A DNA stretch of 64,000 nucleotides from Sphingomonas psychrotolerans (GCF_002796605.1 NZ_CP024923.1:682001-746000), one strand, 5' to 3'; positions 25,675 to 34,970 are shown, counted from the first letter of the stretch. The notes: generated by a model not told the origin, from the letters alone. Numbers and translations are program-made.

Positions 25675-27162
25675 ATGTTGCGCAGCAACGTGTCTCAACG
25701 CGCAGAGAAATTGGAATTAATCCAAAAGTTATTTTGGGAATGCGATTTTTCGACTCAGGTGCTGAATGGAAGGTTGCCGGAAGACTGGCTCCAACTTGCG
25801 GATTATCAGGAGTGGGCGCCGGTTCTCTACTATCTTAATAAGAATTTACCGACAGACCTTCTGCTCATCCTGTTCGTTCTTGGGCGGGCTTGTCCGGCCG
25901 ATGTCGCTCGGGGCGTCTTTGGCGCCGAAACCGTGTCTGCATTGGAAGAGATGGGGTTCGTGGAGGACTCCGGCCCGGATTTGCTACCTGCGGTTATGGT
26001 GCAGTCCTACGGGGACCTGCTCGTCGCCTCCGATCATCGGCGGCGGCGGAACGAGAGCGACTATGTCATGGGGCTGAGCGGCCCTACCCGCGCCCTTGCG
26101 GATCTGACGATCCGGAAACCGGCCTCGCTGGCGGTCGATATCGGCTGCGGCAGCGGGCTGCAGGCCTTGCTGGCATCGCGGCATAGCGCGCGAGTGCTTG
26201 CCTGCGACGTGAATCCGAGAGCGCTCGATTTCGCGCGCCTGAACGCGCAACTGAACGGAATCGCCAATATCGACGTGGCCGAAGCCGACCTATTCGATTT
26301 CGCGCTCGATCGCCCGGCGGAGTTGGTGGTTTGCAATCCGCCCTATGTGATCTCGCCCGACCATTCGCAGGCGTATCGGGACAGCGGCCGGGAAGAGGAT
26401 GGCGTCTGCGCGCATCTGGCCGGACTGCTGCCCAGACTTCTGAGCATGGGCGGAACCGCACAATTCCTGGCCAATTGGGCGGTTCACAAGGGCGGTACAT
26501 GGCCGCAGCGGCTCGGACAGTGGTTCGCCGGCAGCGGATGCCATGTTTCCATCCTGCACGAAGTGACCGAATCTCCCGCCGACTACACGATCAAATGGCT
26601 CCGTCAGAGCGATCCCCATGCGCTCGCCGCGGACCAGCCCGCCTTTGCCCGCTGGATGGGCTATTTCGACCGGCGGGAAATAAGCGGGATCGCCTATGGC
26701 CTGGTCACGATCCAGCGGACTGGAGGCGCCGCGAGCTTCGCGATCGACGAGGCGCCCGATCACTATATCATGCCGTGCGGGGACGCGCTGGCGGCCTTTC
26801 TCGCGAGGAAGCGCCGGCTGCGGGCGCTCGACGGGGACCTTCTGGACCTGCGCCTGCGCCGCGCATCGAACATGCGGCTGGTGCAATCCGCGCATTTCCA
26901 CAACGGCCAGTGGATCGCCGGCCAGGTCCGGGCGAGCCTAGCCGACGGGCTTCGCTGGAGCGAGGATCTCGGTCCGGAATCCGCGCGGCTGTTCGAACTC
27001 ATCGACGGCCAAAAGACCCTCGGCGCCCTGCTCGGCGACATTCTCGAGGAAGAAGACCCGCCAGCAGCTCGCACTCTTTTCCGGACCGTGGTGACGGCAA
27101 TCGAAAAGGGATTGCTGACCATCGCCGATACGGCGTGGGACGAAGAGAATGAAATGCCGTGA
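25675..27162 (+). CDS. Methyltransferase with PqqD/RRE-like C-terminus
   Basis: A 495-residue class I SAM methyltransferase. An N-terminal helical region (1-145) is followed by VDIGCGSGLQALL at 154-166 (SAM binding) and VVCNPPYVI at 218-226. NPPY is the catalytic motif of N-methylating PrmC-like enzymes. The final 80 residues (ARLFELIDGQKTLGALLGDI, then RTLFRTVVTAIEKGLLTI) look like a PqqD winged helix, the fold that binds RiPP leaders. Start ATG 25675 was chosen; an in-frame ATG at 25624 is possible. It is divergent from the precursor operon, so it probably methylates the peptide, though a separate housekeeping target cannot be excluded. Confidence 0.75.
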   Translation: MLRSNVSQRAEKLELIQKLFWECDFSTQVLNGRLPEDWLQLADYQEWAPVLYYLNKNLPTDLLLILFVLGRACPADVARGVFGAETVSALEEMGFVEDSGPDLLPAVMVQSYGDLLVASDHRRRRNESDYVMGLSGPTRALADLTIRKPASLAVDIGCGSGLQALLASRHSARVLACDVNPRALDFARLNAQLNGIANIDVAEADLFDFALDRPAELVVCNPPYVISPDHSQAYRDSGREEDGVCAHLAGLLPRLLSMGGTAQFLANWAVHKGGTWPQRLGQWFAGSGCHVSILHEVTESPADYTIKWLRQSDPHALAADQPAFARWMGYFDRREISGIAYGLVTIQRTGGAASFAIDEAPDHYIMPCGDALAAFLARKRRLRALDGDLLDLRLRRASNMRLVQSAHFHNGQWIAGQVRASLADGLRWSEDLGPESARLFELIDGQKTLGALLGDILEEEDPPAARTLFRTVVTAIEKGLLTIADTAWDEENEMP

Positions 27163-27651
27163 GCCGGACTCAGTGCAGCTATTTGTGCGCAGCGAGCGCC
27201 GCATGGTTGTTAGCAGTCTGATGGCTCGCAACCGATCGTTGCGCGGGGCGGTCGAACGGCTGCGGAAATCGTGAACGCAGGGGATGGAAGGGAATTTCTA
27301 TCGGTTCTCCGGAACTGCTGCGCGGCGGTCTGGACTAAGCTCTCCGGTATTGGAGAACCCGTCTTGAGAACCGGTAGAATGCGGACCCAAGAATGCGCGT
27401 GAGCAGGCTGCCTCAGCTTGTGAGAGGCTAGACCTTATGGTTCGAGCGACGTGTCCGTCGCACCGATGACAGATTCGTGCTCCGGGTAGAATTCGACAGC
27501 AGTTATAATGCACATGACTCATCATAACTTCGGACGATCTCGTACCTTAGCGCAGATGTCTGTTTGATCCGGAGCGCCTGCGATCGCAGCGTTTTTTGGT
27601 AAGGGTTGCTTAGCGTCCAATACCCAGATCGGGACGGGGGCGATATGGGCG
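27163..27651. other. Intergenic, no gene recognised
   Basis: Between the methyltransferase and the SIR2 relic no reading frame shows a domain or ribosome site. Weak complementary pieces (CTCTCCGGTATTGGAGAACC, then GAACCGGTAG, 27341-27376) may form a hairpin, but with no T-run. The lower GC content in places suggests decayed sequence. Confidence 0.35.
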
Positions 27652-27866
27652 TTATAGATAGCCCAACCAGGATTCACCGAGCTTGTCGTAAACATCGGTG
27701 GTGAGGTTGTAGAATGATGGAAACCGTAGCGCTGTGAAATGCCGGCGCCGCAAAGGAACACCACCTCGCCCTTCTCTTGAAGCGCTATAAGACGGTCAGG
27801 AATATCGGCGGTATCGTCCGTGAAGCGCATAGAGACGACAATCGCTTCGGTCTCTTGGTGTTGCAA
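27652..27866 (-). pseudogene. SIR2-family N-terminal relic, frameshifted
   Basis: One frame reads MRFTDDTADIPDRLIALQEK then GEVVFLCGAGISQ, the SIR2 start in which GAGIS binds NAD. The next frame continues FPSFYNLTTDVYDKLGESWL, the usual downstream block, to a TAA at 27652. The frame switch near 27725-27735 and the missing C-terminal part mean the gene is dead. The bare DIPxxL...GxVVFLCGAG form is common in stand-alone SIR2 proteins, some of which belong to phage-defence systems. Confidence 0.6.
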
Positions 27867-27957
27867 GCCACTCTTCGCTAATTGAAAGTATGAACGCGCG
27901 GACCTGGCGAGACGAACGTCGCCGCGACGTCCGGCTCGCCGGGGTCCGCTACAACCC

Positions 27958-30921
27958 TCAGAACCGCAGGCTGCCGCCCACCAGGATCGTGCGTCCGCTT
28001 GCCGTGTTGGTCATCATCCGCTCGGCATCCTTGTCGGCATATTGCACGATCGGCTCGTTGCCGATGTTGATCGCTTCCACCGTCAGCTGGAAGCGCGGGG
28101 TGACGTTGAAATAGGCCGAAGCATCGAAGTTTGCGGTGCCTTTGATATATTCACCGATATTGCCGTTGCCGCCGCTGCCCCAGCGATACTTGCTGCGCAT
28201 CGCAGCCGATGCGCGCACGCCCCATTTGCCCGTGTCGTAATAGACGGTCGCGTTCGAAGACAGCTTCGAAAGATTGGTCAGCGGAAGCTTCACGGCCTTG
28301 CCCGAAAAGAGCACGTCGGTGGAGCCGTCGGCGATCGTGACATTGCCGAGCATCCCCAGGCGATCGAACGGCGCGGGCAGGAAATCGAAATCGCGCTTGG
28401 CGGCCAGTTCGATACCCTTGATCGACGCGCCTGCCCCGTTCACCGGCCGGGTATAGTTGAACAGGATCGCCGGATCCTGGCCCGGCAGCAGCAGCGATAT
28501 CGGGAATCCCGTGCTGTTGTACGGCACCGGCGTGGTCTCTGCGGTGATGAACGACTTCATGTTCTTGTAGAACAGGCCGAGCGCCAGAAAACCGCGGGTC
28601 CCATCATAATATTCGAGCGAGGTCTCGACCGAATCGGCGAGGAAGGGTGCCAGATTGGGGTTGCCGGCGCTGATCGTGCCGCCGAACGCAGCGACGTTGA
28701 TCGTCGCCGCCGCGCGCATGTCGGCAAGCGCAGGGCGGTTGACGTTGCGATTGGCGCTCAATCGCAGCACCAGCGAGCGATCGAGATCGAAGGCGATATT
28801 GGCCGCGGGCAGGAAGCCATCATAGCTGTTGGTGATGGCGACCGGCGTCAGCGTTGTCCCGGTCAGCGCCGTACCCACCGAATCGAGCGTGGTGCGGTAA
28901 TAGCGTACCCCGAGATCGGCGCGGACGCCAACGCTGCCGAGCGTCGTCTTGAGATCGTATTGGAGATAGCCGGTGAAAGTCTTCTCGCGCAATTCATAGT
29001 CGCCGCCAGCAATGTTATTGCTGGCGTTGACGTTACCGCCGAGCCCGAGCACCTTGAAGGTCCCGGCGATGTCGGCGATGATATAGGGCGCCAGGCTGTC
29101 ATATGGGACGATCTTGGTCGGCACGGTCGGCAACCCCGCCAGGCCGTCATAATTGAAGACCACCCGGCGCTGCCAGCCGTCATTCTCGAAACGCTTGTAC
29201 GCGGCGCCGGCCTTGAGCGTCGAACCCTCGGCGACGCGCCAGGCCAATTCGGCCTTGGCATTGTAGAATTCGCTGCCGATGTGATCGTCGCGGCTTTCCG
29301 CGCCGTTCAGGCCCCATTTGGTGGGATCGGTAACATCGAAGCCATAGCTGTTTCTGGGGTTGGCGGTGTTCATCCCGGAAAAGCTGTAACTTTGGCCGAC
29401 CGATTCCAGATACACCTGATCATAGCTGGAGCCGAAGGACGATTTCGACCAGCCGGCGAGGACCGTCCCGCTGAGATTGTCGGTGAAATCGGTGCGGCCG
29501 TTAAGCGCGACCTGCCAGAAATCGGTCTGGTCGACAGTCCGGCGGGTCTCGGTGCGCATGTCGACGCCGCTGAATGACGCGCCAACGATGCTGTTGAAGC
29601 TGTCGAGCGTGACATCGGTCAACACCTGCGTGCCGGTGACGTTATTGGCCGAGACGCCGTTGGTGCCGGCAGCGCCCAGCACATCGGTTTCGCGATTGTT
29701 GGTGAGTTTGCCGTACAGGACGTCGAGCGTCACGTCGGTGCGTTCGTCGGGATGATATTGCAGCGCCGCGGTCACCCCCAGGCGTTCGCGCTTGTTGAAC
29801 CAGCTCGCATAGGTCTGCGCGCGGCTGTTCCACACGCGATTGGCGCCGGTGGCGCCCACCAGCAGGGCGCGGTCGGGGGCGGAGATGTTGGACCCGACAT
29901 TGGCGGCACCGAAATTGATCTGCGACCAGTTCCAGTTACGATAGCCGAATTCGATCGTGTCCGCGGTGCTGTACGCCACCGACACCAAGGCGCCAAAATC
30001 GCCCCAGCGATTTGAGATCAGGCCGACCAGCCGCGGCGTCACCGTCTCGCTATATTGGTTGCTCTGGGCCTTGGCCGAGACCACCGCGGTCAACCCGCCA
30101 AAGTCGAACGGCTTCGCCGTGTGGAGGCCGATCGTGCCGCCGATCCCGCCTTCGTCCTGCTCGGCAGCATAGGATTTTTCGACGGTGACCTCGTTGAACA
30201 GCTCGGACGCGAAAATGCTGTAGTCGAACGAACGCGAGCGGCTGATGCTGCTGCGGCTGTCGAGGCCCGACGAGGTGTTGGTGAGCACTTCCATGCCGTT
30301 GAGCTGGGTCCGGGTGAAATCGGCGCCGAGGCCGCGCAGCGAGATCTGGCGCCCCTCGCCGCTGTCGCGAGTGATCGCGACGCCAGGGACGCGCTGAAGC
30401 GATTCGGCCAGATTCTGGTCGGGGAACGCCGCGATGTCCTGCGCCACGATCACTTCGCGCGATCCGGTGGCCGCCTTTTTAAGTTGCGCGGCGCGCGAAA
30501 GGCTCTCGCGATAGCCCGAGACCACGATCTCCTCGCTGTCCAGCTCGTCGACCGACGCCGGATCGGCCGCATCTGCAACCGTGTTGTGGCCTTGGCGCTC
30601 GAGGATCACCGTATCGCCGATAATGCGGCCGCCGACCGCGCTTCCCGCGGTTAGCTGGCGCAGCGCTTCTTGGGCATCCATCCTGCCGCGGAGTCGATTG
30701 CTGCGCAGGCCGTTCAACATCGCGGGGGAGGTGGCCACCTGCAGCCCGGTAACGCGCGAGAAGGCGAGCAAGGCCTCGCTCATCGCCTGTGGCGGCAGGT
30801 TGAAATCAAACTGACGCCTCGGTGCCGCCGCAGCCTGCGCCATCGATGGCGACCAGGCGACGCTCGACAACGCCACCGAGCAGAACAGCAATTGCGAAAT
30901 GCGACCTGTATATATCATCAT
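27958..30921 (-). CDS. TonB-dependent receptor with STN signalling domain
   Basis: A 987-residue FecA-type transducer. After a signal peptide, residues about 38-112 form an STN (secretin/TonB short N-terminal) domain (FDFNLPPQAMSEALLAFSRV, then GRMDAQEALRQLTAG). The TonB box SEEIVVSGYRESLSRA follows at about 128-143, then a plug and a long barrel ending GRTILVGGSLRF. The STN domain passes a signal to a FecR-type anti-sigma factor, and such a gene together with its ECF sigma lies divergently 340 bases away. Together with the PhoD-like phosphatase next door, the ligand may be a phosphate ester, but this is inferred from context only. Confidence 0.88.
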   Translation of the reverse strand: MMIYTGRISQLLFCSVALSSVAWSPSMAQAAAAPRRQFDFNLPPQAMSEALLAFSRVTGLQVATSPAMLNGLRSNRLRGRMDAQEALRQLTAGSAVGGRIIGDTVILERQGHNTVADAADPASVDELDSEEIVVSGYRESLSRAAQLKKAATGSREVIVAQDIAAFPDQNLAESLQRVPGVAITRDSGEGRQISLRGLGADFTRTQLNGMEVLTNTSSGLDSRSSISRSRSFDYSIFASELFNEVTVEKSYAAEQDEGGIGGTIGLHTAKPFDFGGLTAVVSAKAQSNQYSETVTPRLVGLISNRWGDFGALVSVAYSTADTIEFGYRNWNWSQINFGAANVGSNISAPDRALLVGATGANRVWNSRAQTYASWFNKRERLGVTAALQYHPDERTDVTLDVLYGKLTNNRETDVLGAAGTNGVSANNVTGTQVLTDVTLDSFNSIVGASFSGVDMRTETRRTVDQTDFWQVALNGRTDFTDNLSGTVLAGWSKSSFGSSYDQVYLESVGQSYSFSGMNTANPRNSYGFDVTDPTKWGLNGAESRDDHIGSEFYNAKAELAWRVAEGSTLKAGAAYKRFENDGWQRRVVFNYDGLAGLPTVPTKIVPYDSLAPYIIADIAGTFKVLGLGGNVNASNNIAGGDYELREKTFTGYLQYDLKTTLGSVGVRADLGVRYYRTTLDSVGTALTGTTLTPVAITNSYDGFLPAANIAFDLDRSLVLRLSANRNVNRPALADMRAAATINVAAFGGTISAGNPNLAPFLADSVETSLEYYDGTRGFLALGLFYKNMKSFITAETTPVPYNSTGFPISLLLPGQDPAILFNYTRPVNGAGASIKGIELAAKRDFDFLPAPFDRLGMLGNVTIADGSTDVLFSGKAVKLPLTNLSKLSSNATVYYDTGKWGVRASAAMRSKYRWGSGGNGNIGEYIKGTANFDASAYFNVTPRFQLTVEAINIGNEPIVQYADKDAERMMTNTASGRTILVGGSLRF

Positions 30922-31262
30922 AACCCCCGAGTTTGTCCGTTTCGGAGGGCATGACGGGCGCGGCGAACGAAACCCGACAAAAAAAGTTCAGTCTTTTTTA
31001 AAGTCTGAATTGTTTCGGAATTGCTACAAAATTGATTATCGAATATATGGCATCATTTAACCGCATTATAATTTTATAAATTAGATTAATTTCTGTAGAT
31101 ACGGAGGATGGCTGTTCCAAACTATTTTGGGCCATCTGGCCATTTGCTAGATAAACCTAAATTTTATTGAATTGCAGGCCTTCGCAAGGATCGGCCGGAC
31201 GGCTCTGCCAAATTGTCACAATGCGATCATAGACGCGCCGCACGACCAATGCGGGATAGCGC
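30922..31262. promoter_or_regulatory. AT-rich divergent regulatory region
   Basis: Bases 30980-31170 are strikingly AT-rich for this genome (for example TTATAATTTTATAAATTAGA). They separate the TonB receptor from the divergent ECF sigma gene. This is the expected place for the sigma-dependent promoter of the receptor and the autoregulated sigma operon. No gene is present. Confidence 0.55.
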
Positions 31263-31781
31263 GTGCCTGTTTCCCTTCCCCAGATCGACGATATGCCGGG
31301 TGCCGTTCCCGAAGATTGGGAGGCGATCGGCGCGGCGATCGGCCGCTATGTGCGTGGGCGCACCCGCCGCAGCGATCTGGTCGAGGAGGTGGTGCAGGAG
31401 ACGCTGTCGCGGCTGGTCGAGCAGAGCCGGCAGAAAACGCTGGTCAGCATCTATGCGCTTGGCTTCCGGATTGCCGCCAACCTCCTGGTTGATCATCATC
31501 GCCGCGACCGCCGTTATTTGAACGGACCCGAGATGGAACAAGTCAGCGAAGCGCCGCTGCCCGATCGCATAATCGCCGGACGGCAGGAATTGTCGGTGCT
31601 GATCGACGCGCTGGCGGCAATGCCGCCGCTACGGCGCGAAGTCGTGGTGCGGCGGCGGTTGCGCGGCGAAAGCTGTGCGGCGATCGCCCGGGATCTGGAA
31701 CTGAGCCTGAAAGCCGTCGAAAAGCACATCACCCGCGGGCTGGCCGATTTGCACCGGGCCATGGCGGCGAGTGACAATTGA
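31263..31781 (+). CDS. ECF sigma factor, FecI-like
   Basis: A 172-residue sigma-70 of the ECF type. Region 2 (VEEVVQETLSRLVEQ, then YALGFRIAANLLVDHHRRDR) and region 4 (LPPLRREVVVRRRLRGESCA, then IARDLELSLKAVEKHITRGL) are present and no other domain is attached. The start is GTG 31263; ATG 31293 is an alternative. The stop shares one base with the FecR start (TGATG). It is predicted to drive the receptor gene when released by FecR. Confidence 0.88.
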   Translation: MPVSLPQIDDMPGAVPEDWEAIGAAIGRYVRGRTRRSDLVEEVVQETLSRLVEQSRQKTLVSIYALGFRIAANLLVDHHRRDRRYLNGPEMEQVSEAPLPDRIIAGRQELSVLIDALAAMPPLRREVVVRRRLRGESCAAIARDLELSLKAVEKHITRGLADLHRAMAASDN

Positions 31782-32764
31782 TGACGCGCGACCCGCAGAT
31801 TGCCGCGGATGCCGCCATGTGGGTCAACCGGCTCGACCAGCCGGTGATCGACACTTCGGTCAGCGCCGCGTTCGACGCCTGGATGGCCGCCGACGCCCGC
31901 CACCGCGAGAAATTCGCCGATCTTCAGGCGCTATGGCATTCAGACACGCTCACCCAGGCGCTCGATCAGTCGGAAGCCACGGTGGTGAGCAATGCCCCGG
32001 TTGCGGTGGTCGCGCATTTCTCCGGCCTGCGGCGATCTGCGCCATGGCTGGCAGCTGCCGCGTGCGCAGCGATGCTGATGCTATTCCTGCTGGTGCCGGG
32101 TCTGCAGGTCGAAACCTACCGAACCGGAACCGGCAACGGCCAAGCGATCGTCCTGGCCGATGGTTCGCATGTCGAGCTTAGCGGCGATGCCGAACTCAGC
32201 ATTCGCATCCTGCCGTGGCGCCGCGACGCAACGCTGGTGCGCGGCGAAGCATTTTTCGACGTCGCGCACGAGGGCTGGCGCCCGTTCCGGGTGCAGAGCG
32301 GAGCAAGCTCGGTGCGTGTGCTCGGCACCGCTTTCAATGTCGATCGTCAGAGTCCGACGCGTACCGCGGTCGAAGTCTATCGCGGCGCGGTGACGTTCGC
32401 GGCGGGGGGTGCCGAGAATATCGTGCTGCGCAAGGGCGACCGGGCGCGCGCAGTCGATGATCGCATCGCCGCGCAGGCACCCGGCCCCAATGCCCCCGGG
32501 CATGACAAGCCGGACTGGACCGCAGGCTGGTTCGAAGCCGCCGACGTTCCGATGAGCGTGCTGATCGCCAAGGTGCAGCGCTATTCGGTGCGGCCGATCC
32601 GCCTGCGCGATCCCGGGCTGGCGGCCCTGCCGGTGAGCGGACGGTTCCAGGTCTCGAACCCGGCGCGCGTACTCAAAGCGATCCGCGGCGCCTATGCGCT
32701 TGAAATCCGCTACGATCGCGATGCGATCCGCATCGCGCCTGCGCCCGGCGTTCCGGGTTCCTAA
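31781..32764 (+). CDS. FecR-family anti-sigma/sigma regulator
   Basis: A 327-residue inner-membrane protein. The N-terminal cytoplasmic part contains the DUF4880-like stretch (AADAAMWVNRLDQPV, then FDAWMAADARHREKFADLQA). One membrane segment follows near residues 88-108, then the FecR domain (VLADGSHVELSGDAELSIRI, RGEAFFDVAHEG, VRVLGTAFNV). The C-terminal STN-contacting part ends YALEIRYDRDAIRIAP. It should bind the adjacent ECF sigma and take its signal from the STN domain of the divergent receptor. Confidence 0.9.
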   Translation: MTRDPQIAADAAMWVNRLDQPVIDTSVSAAFDAWMAADARHREKFADLQALWHSDTLTQALDQSEATVVSNAPVAVVAHFSGLRRSAPWLAAAACAAMLMLFLLVPGLQVETYRTGTGNGQAIVLADGSHVELSGDAELSIRILPWRRDATLVRGEAFFDVAHEGWRPFRVQSGASSVRVLGTAFNVDRQSPTRTAVEVYRGAVTFAAGGAENIVLRKGDRARAVDDRIAAQAPGPNAPGHDKPDWTAGWFEAADVPMSVLIAKVQRYSVRPIRLRDPGLAALPVSGRFQVSNPARVLKAIRGAYALEIRYDRDAIRIAPAPGVPGS

Positions 32765-32835
32765 AAAAGTGCGCGGTCTGTCGGGTTGAGGGCACCTGCA
32801 CCGTCTTTCCTGAACTGGCCAGTGCTGGAGGATCC

Positions 32836-34404
32836 ATGTCCGACAAGTTTTACGACCGCCGCGACCTGATCAAAGGCGGAGCGGGGCTGGCGCTGCTTGC
32901 TGCGGCCAGCCCGACGCGCCTGCTGGCCACCCCGGGTTTTCGCCACTATCCGTTCACGCTCGGGGTCGCCGCAGGCGATCCCGCGCCTGATGGCTTCGTG
33001 CTGTGGACTCGCCTCGCCCCCGCGCCCGAAGCTTCCGATGGCGGCATGCCCCCGCACGATGTTCCGGTACGCTGGGAAGTTGCGGAAGATGCCGACTTCC
33101 GACGGATCGTCCGCTCGGGCAGCGCCATCGCCAGGGCGAGGCTGGCGCATTCGGTACATGTCGAAGTAAGTGGGCTGCGCTCGCACCGGCCGCATTGGTA
33201 TCGTTTCCTCGTCAGCGGCGCCGATGCCAGCCCGGCGGGACGCGCGCGGACTGCACCGGCGATCGGCGCGCCAGTCGATCGGCTGCGGTTGGCGATGGCC
33301 GGCTGCCAGAATTTCGAGATGGGCTATTTCACCGCCTACGCGCATCTCGCGCGCGAGCCCGATCTCGACGCGGTGTTCCATTATGGCGACTATATCTACG
33401 AGTTGGGACCCGGCGCCACGCCCGGCCCGCGCCGCCATGTCGGGGAGGAACTGGCTTCGCTTGCAGATTATCGCCGGCGCTATGCGCAGTACAAGGCAGA
33501 TCCCGATCTGCAAACGGCGCACGCGGCAACGGCGTTCATCATGTCGTTCGACGATCACGAGATCGACGACAATTGGGCCGGCGCACTCGACAAGGACGGC
33601 AACACCGCCACGGTGTTCGCGCCGCGCAAGGCAGCAGCGCTCCAGGCCTGGTACGAACATGTTCCGGTCCGCCTCGCCCAACTGCCCGGACCGCGCAGCG
33701 CAATGTATCGCCGCCTCGATTATGGCTCGCTGGTGCGCGTGCACGTGCTCGATACCCGCTCGCATCGCAGCGACCAGCAATGCGAGCGCCTTGGGCTGAC
33801 GCGTGCGGAGAGGAATCAATGCCCGCGCGTCGACCGGCCCGAGCGCACCATGCTGGGGGCGGCGCAGGAGGCCTGGCTGGATCGCGGGCTCGCCAATGAC
33901 GCGCGCTGGAACCTGATCGCGCAGCAAGTGATGGTGATGCCGCACGATTCGCGAAAGGACGGCAGCAGCGCGACCGAGACCAGCACCGACAATTGGAACG
34001 GCTATCCGCTGGCCCGGCAGCGCCTGATCGACAGCATTCGTCGGCGCCGGCTGACCAACGTGGTGATCGGCAGCGGCGACGCGCATCAGAACTACATCGG
34101 CGCGGTGCCGCTCGATGTGCGCGACGTGGACGGTCCGGCGATCGCCAGCGAATTCCTCGCAACTTCGATATCGTCGGGGGGCACCGGCAATGCCCGGCAC
34201 GCCGATGAGCTGGATGCGCTCCGCAACAACCCCAATATGCGCATGATCAACAACCAGCGCGGCTACCATATCCACACGATCGCGCCTGATCGCTGGGAGA
34301 CCGAGGTCAAGGTGATCGATCAGGTCGACCGACCGGGCGGGAGCATCGCCACGCTGGCCACCTTCCAGGTCGATCCCAGACGGCCCGGCCCCGAGCTGGC
34401 CTAG
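32836..34404 (+). CDS. phoD: PhoD-like alkaline phosphatase/phosphodiesterase
   Basis: A 522-residue enzyme. A Tat signal (YDRRDLIKGGAGLALL, Arg8-Arg9) is followed by the PhoD N-terminal domain (FTLGVAAGDPAPDGFVLWTR). The metallophosphatase core has FHYGDYIYE, MSFDDHEIDDNW near residue 240 and VIGSGDAHQNYIG near residue 420. PhoD enzymes hydrolyse phosphate monoesters and diesters with Fe3+/Ca2+. It follows FecR by 71 bases and is divergent from the STN receptor, suggesting a receptor-linked organophosphate scavenging locus. Confidence 0.88.
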   Translation: MSDKFYDRRDLIKGGAGLALLAAASPTRLLATPGFRHYPFTLGVAAGDPAPDGFVLWTRLAPAPEASDGGMPPHDVPVRWEVAEDADFRRIVRSGSAIARARLAHSVHVEVSGLRSHRPHWYRFLVSGADASPAGRARTAPAIGAPVDRLRLAMAGCQNFEMGYFTAYAHLAREPDLDAVFHYGDYIYELGPGATPGPRRHVGEELASLADYRRRYAQYKADPDLQTAHAATAFIMSFDDHEIDDNWAGALDKDGNTATVFAPRKAAALQAWYEHVPVRLAQLPGPRSAMYRRLDYGSLVRVHVLDTRSHRSDQQCERLGLTRAERNQCPRVDRPERTMLGAAQEAWLDRGLANDARWNLIAQQVMVMPHDSRKDGSSATETSTDNWNGYPLARQRLIDSIRRRRLTNVVIGSGDAHQNYIGAVPLDVRDVDGPAIASEFLATSISSGGTGNARHADELDALRNNPNMRMINNQRGYHIHTIAPDRWETEVKVIDQVDRPGGSIATLATFQVDPRRPGPELA

Positions 34405-34726
34405 CCCCCTTGTTCGGCTCCGTCGTCTTTTCGGACGACAGCTTCCCAACATCCATCGCTATCAAGCTACCGGATCGGCCTCCCGCAAAAACGGGCGGAA
34501 GGCCAGCGCCGTCGCGGGAAAGGGCCCCGCCACCGTCGCTCTACTCCGTAGCGCCGAAGTCCGGGGCGTGGTGATCGCCGCCGCCGCTTCGCGGTGTGCG
34601 GTGAAGGTGCTGGCGAAGGGGGTGGTGGGCCCAGTTCCGGCCGCCAAGCAGCACCTGAATCAATGTCCGGTGTTCGGAGGCGCTTTAGCCGCCGCCAATG
34701 TCCGAATGTGGGTCGAGCCGGTCCGG
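34405..34726. other. Intergenic, weak hairpin only
   Basis: No gene is supported. GTCGTC (34422-34427) pairs with GACGAC (34434-34439) just after the phoD stop and could act as a transcript 3' end, but no T-run follows. The rest holds decayed sequence leading into the integrase relic. Confidence 0.35.
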
Positions 34727-34962
34727 TCAGATCTCTGTCCCCTCCGACAACTCCAAGCGTCTTCGACATCGACGCCAAGGTAGCTCTCGATCTTGGCATG
34801 CCCGAGCAGGATCTGAACAGCGCGTAGATTGCCGGTGGCCTTGTAGATAATCGAAGCTTTCGTGCGCCAAAGCGAGTGCGTGCCGTAATCCTCGGCTTGG
34901 AGGTCGCTGCCGGTGACCCACTCGCGAACGAGGCGAGCAATGGGGATGGAAAGGGTGACTGA
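34727..34962 (-). pseudogene. Tyrosine-recombinase C-terminal relic
   Basis: The minus strand reads SVTLSIPIARLVREWVTGSD, DYGTHSLWRTKASIIYKATG, NLRAVQILLGHAKIES and YLGVDVEDA, with LELSEGTEI in another frame. This is the C-terminal catalytic part of a phage-type integrase. Active relatives have THSLRRTKAS and LLGHTKxESTVRYLGI. Here the second catalytic Arg is Trp, the TVR triplet before the active-site Tyr is deleted, and a one-base deletion shifts the frame at about 34755. It marks an old insertion in the middle of the region. Confidence 0.7.
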
Positions 34963-34970
34963 AGATATGC

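Noticed and set aside
32761-34452. Long antisense reading frame (563 codons) opposite phoD
   Set aside because: It mirrors the PhoD codons, has no domain or ribosome site, and is explained by high GC content.
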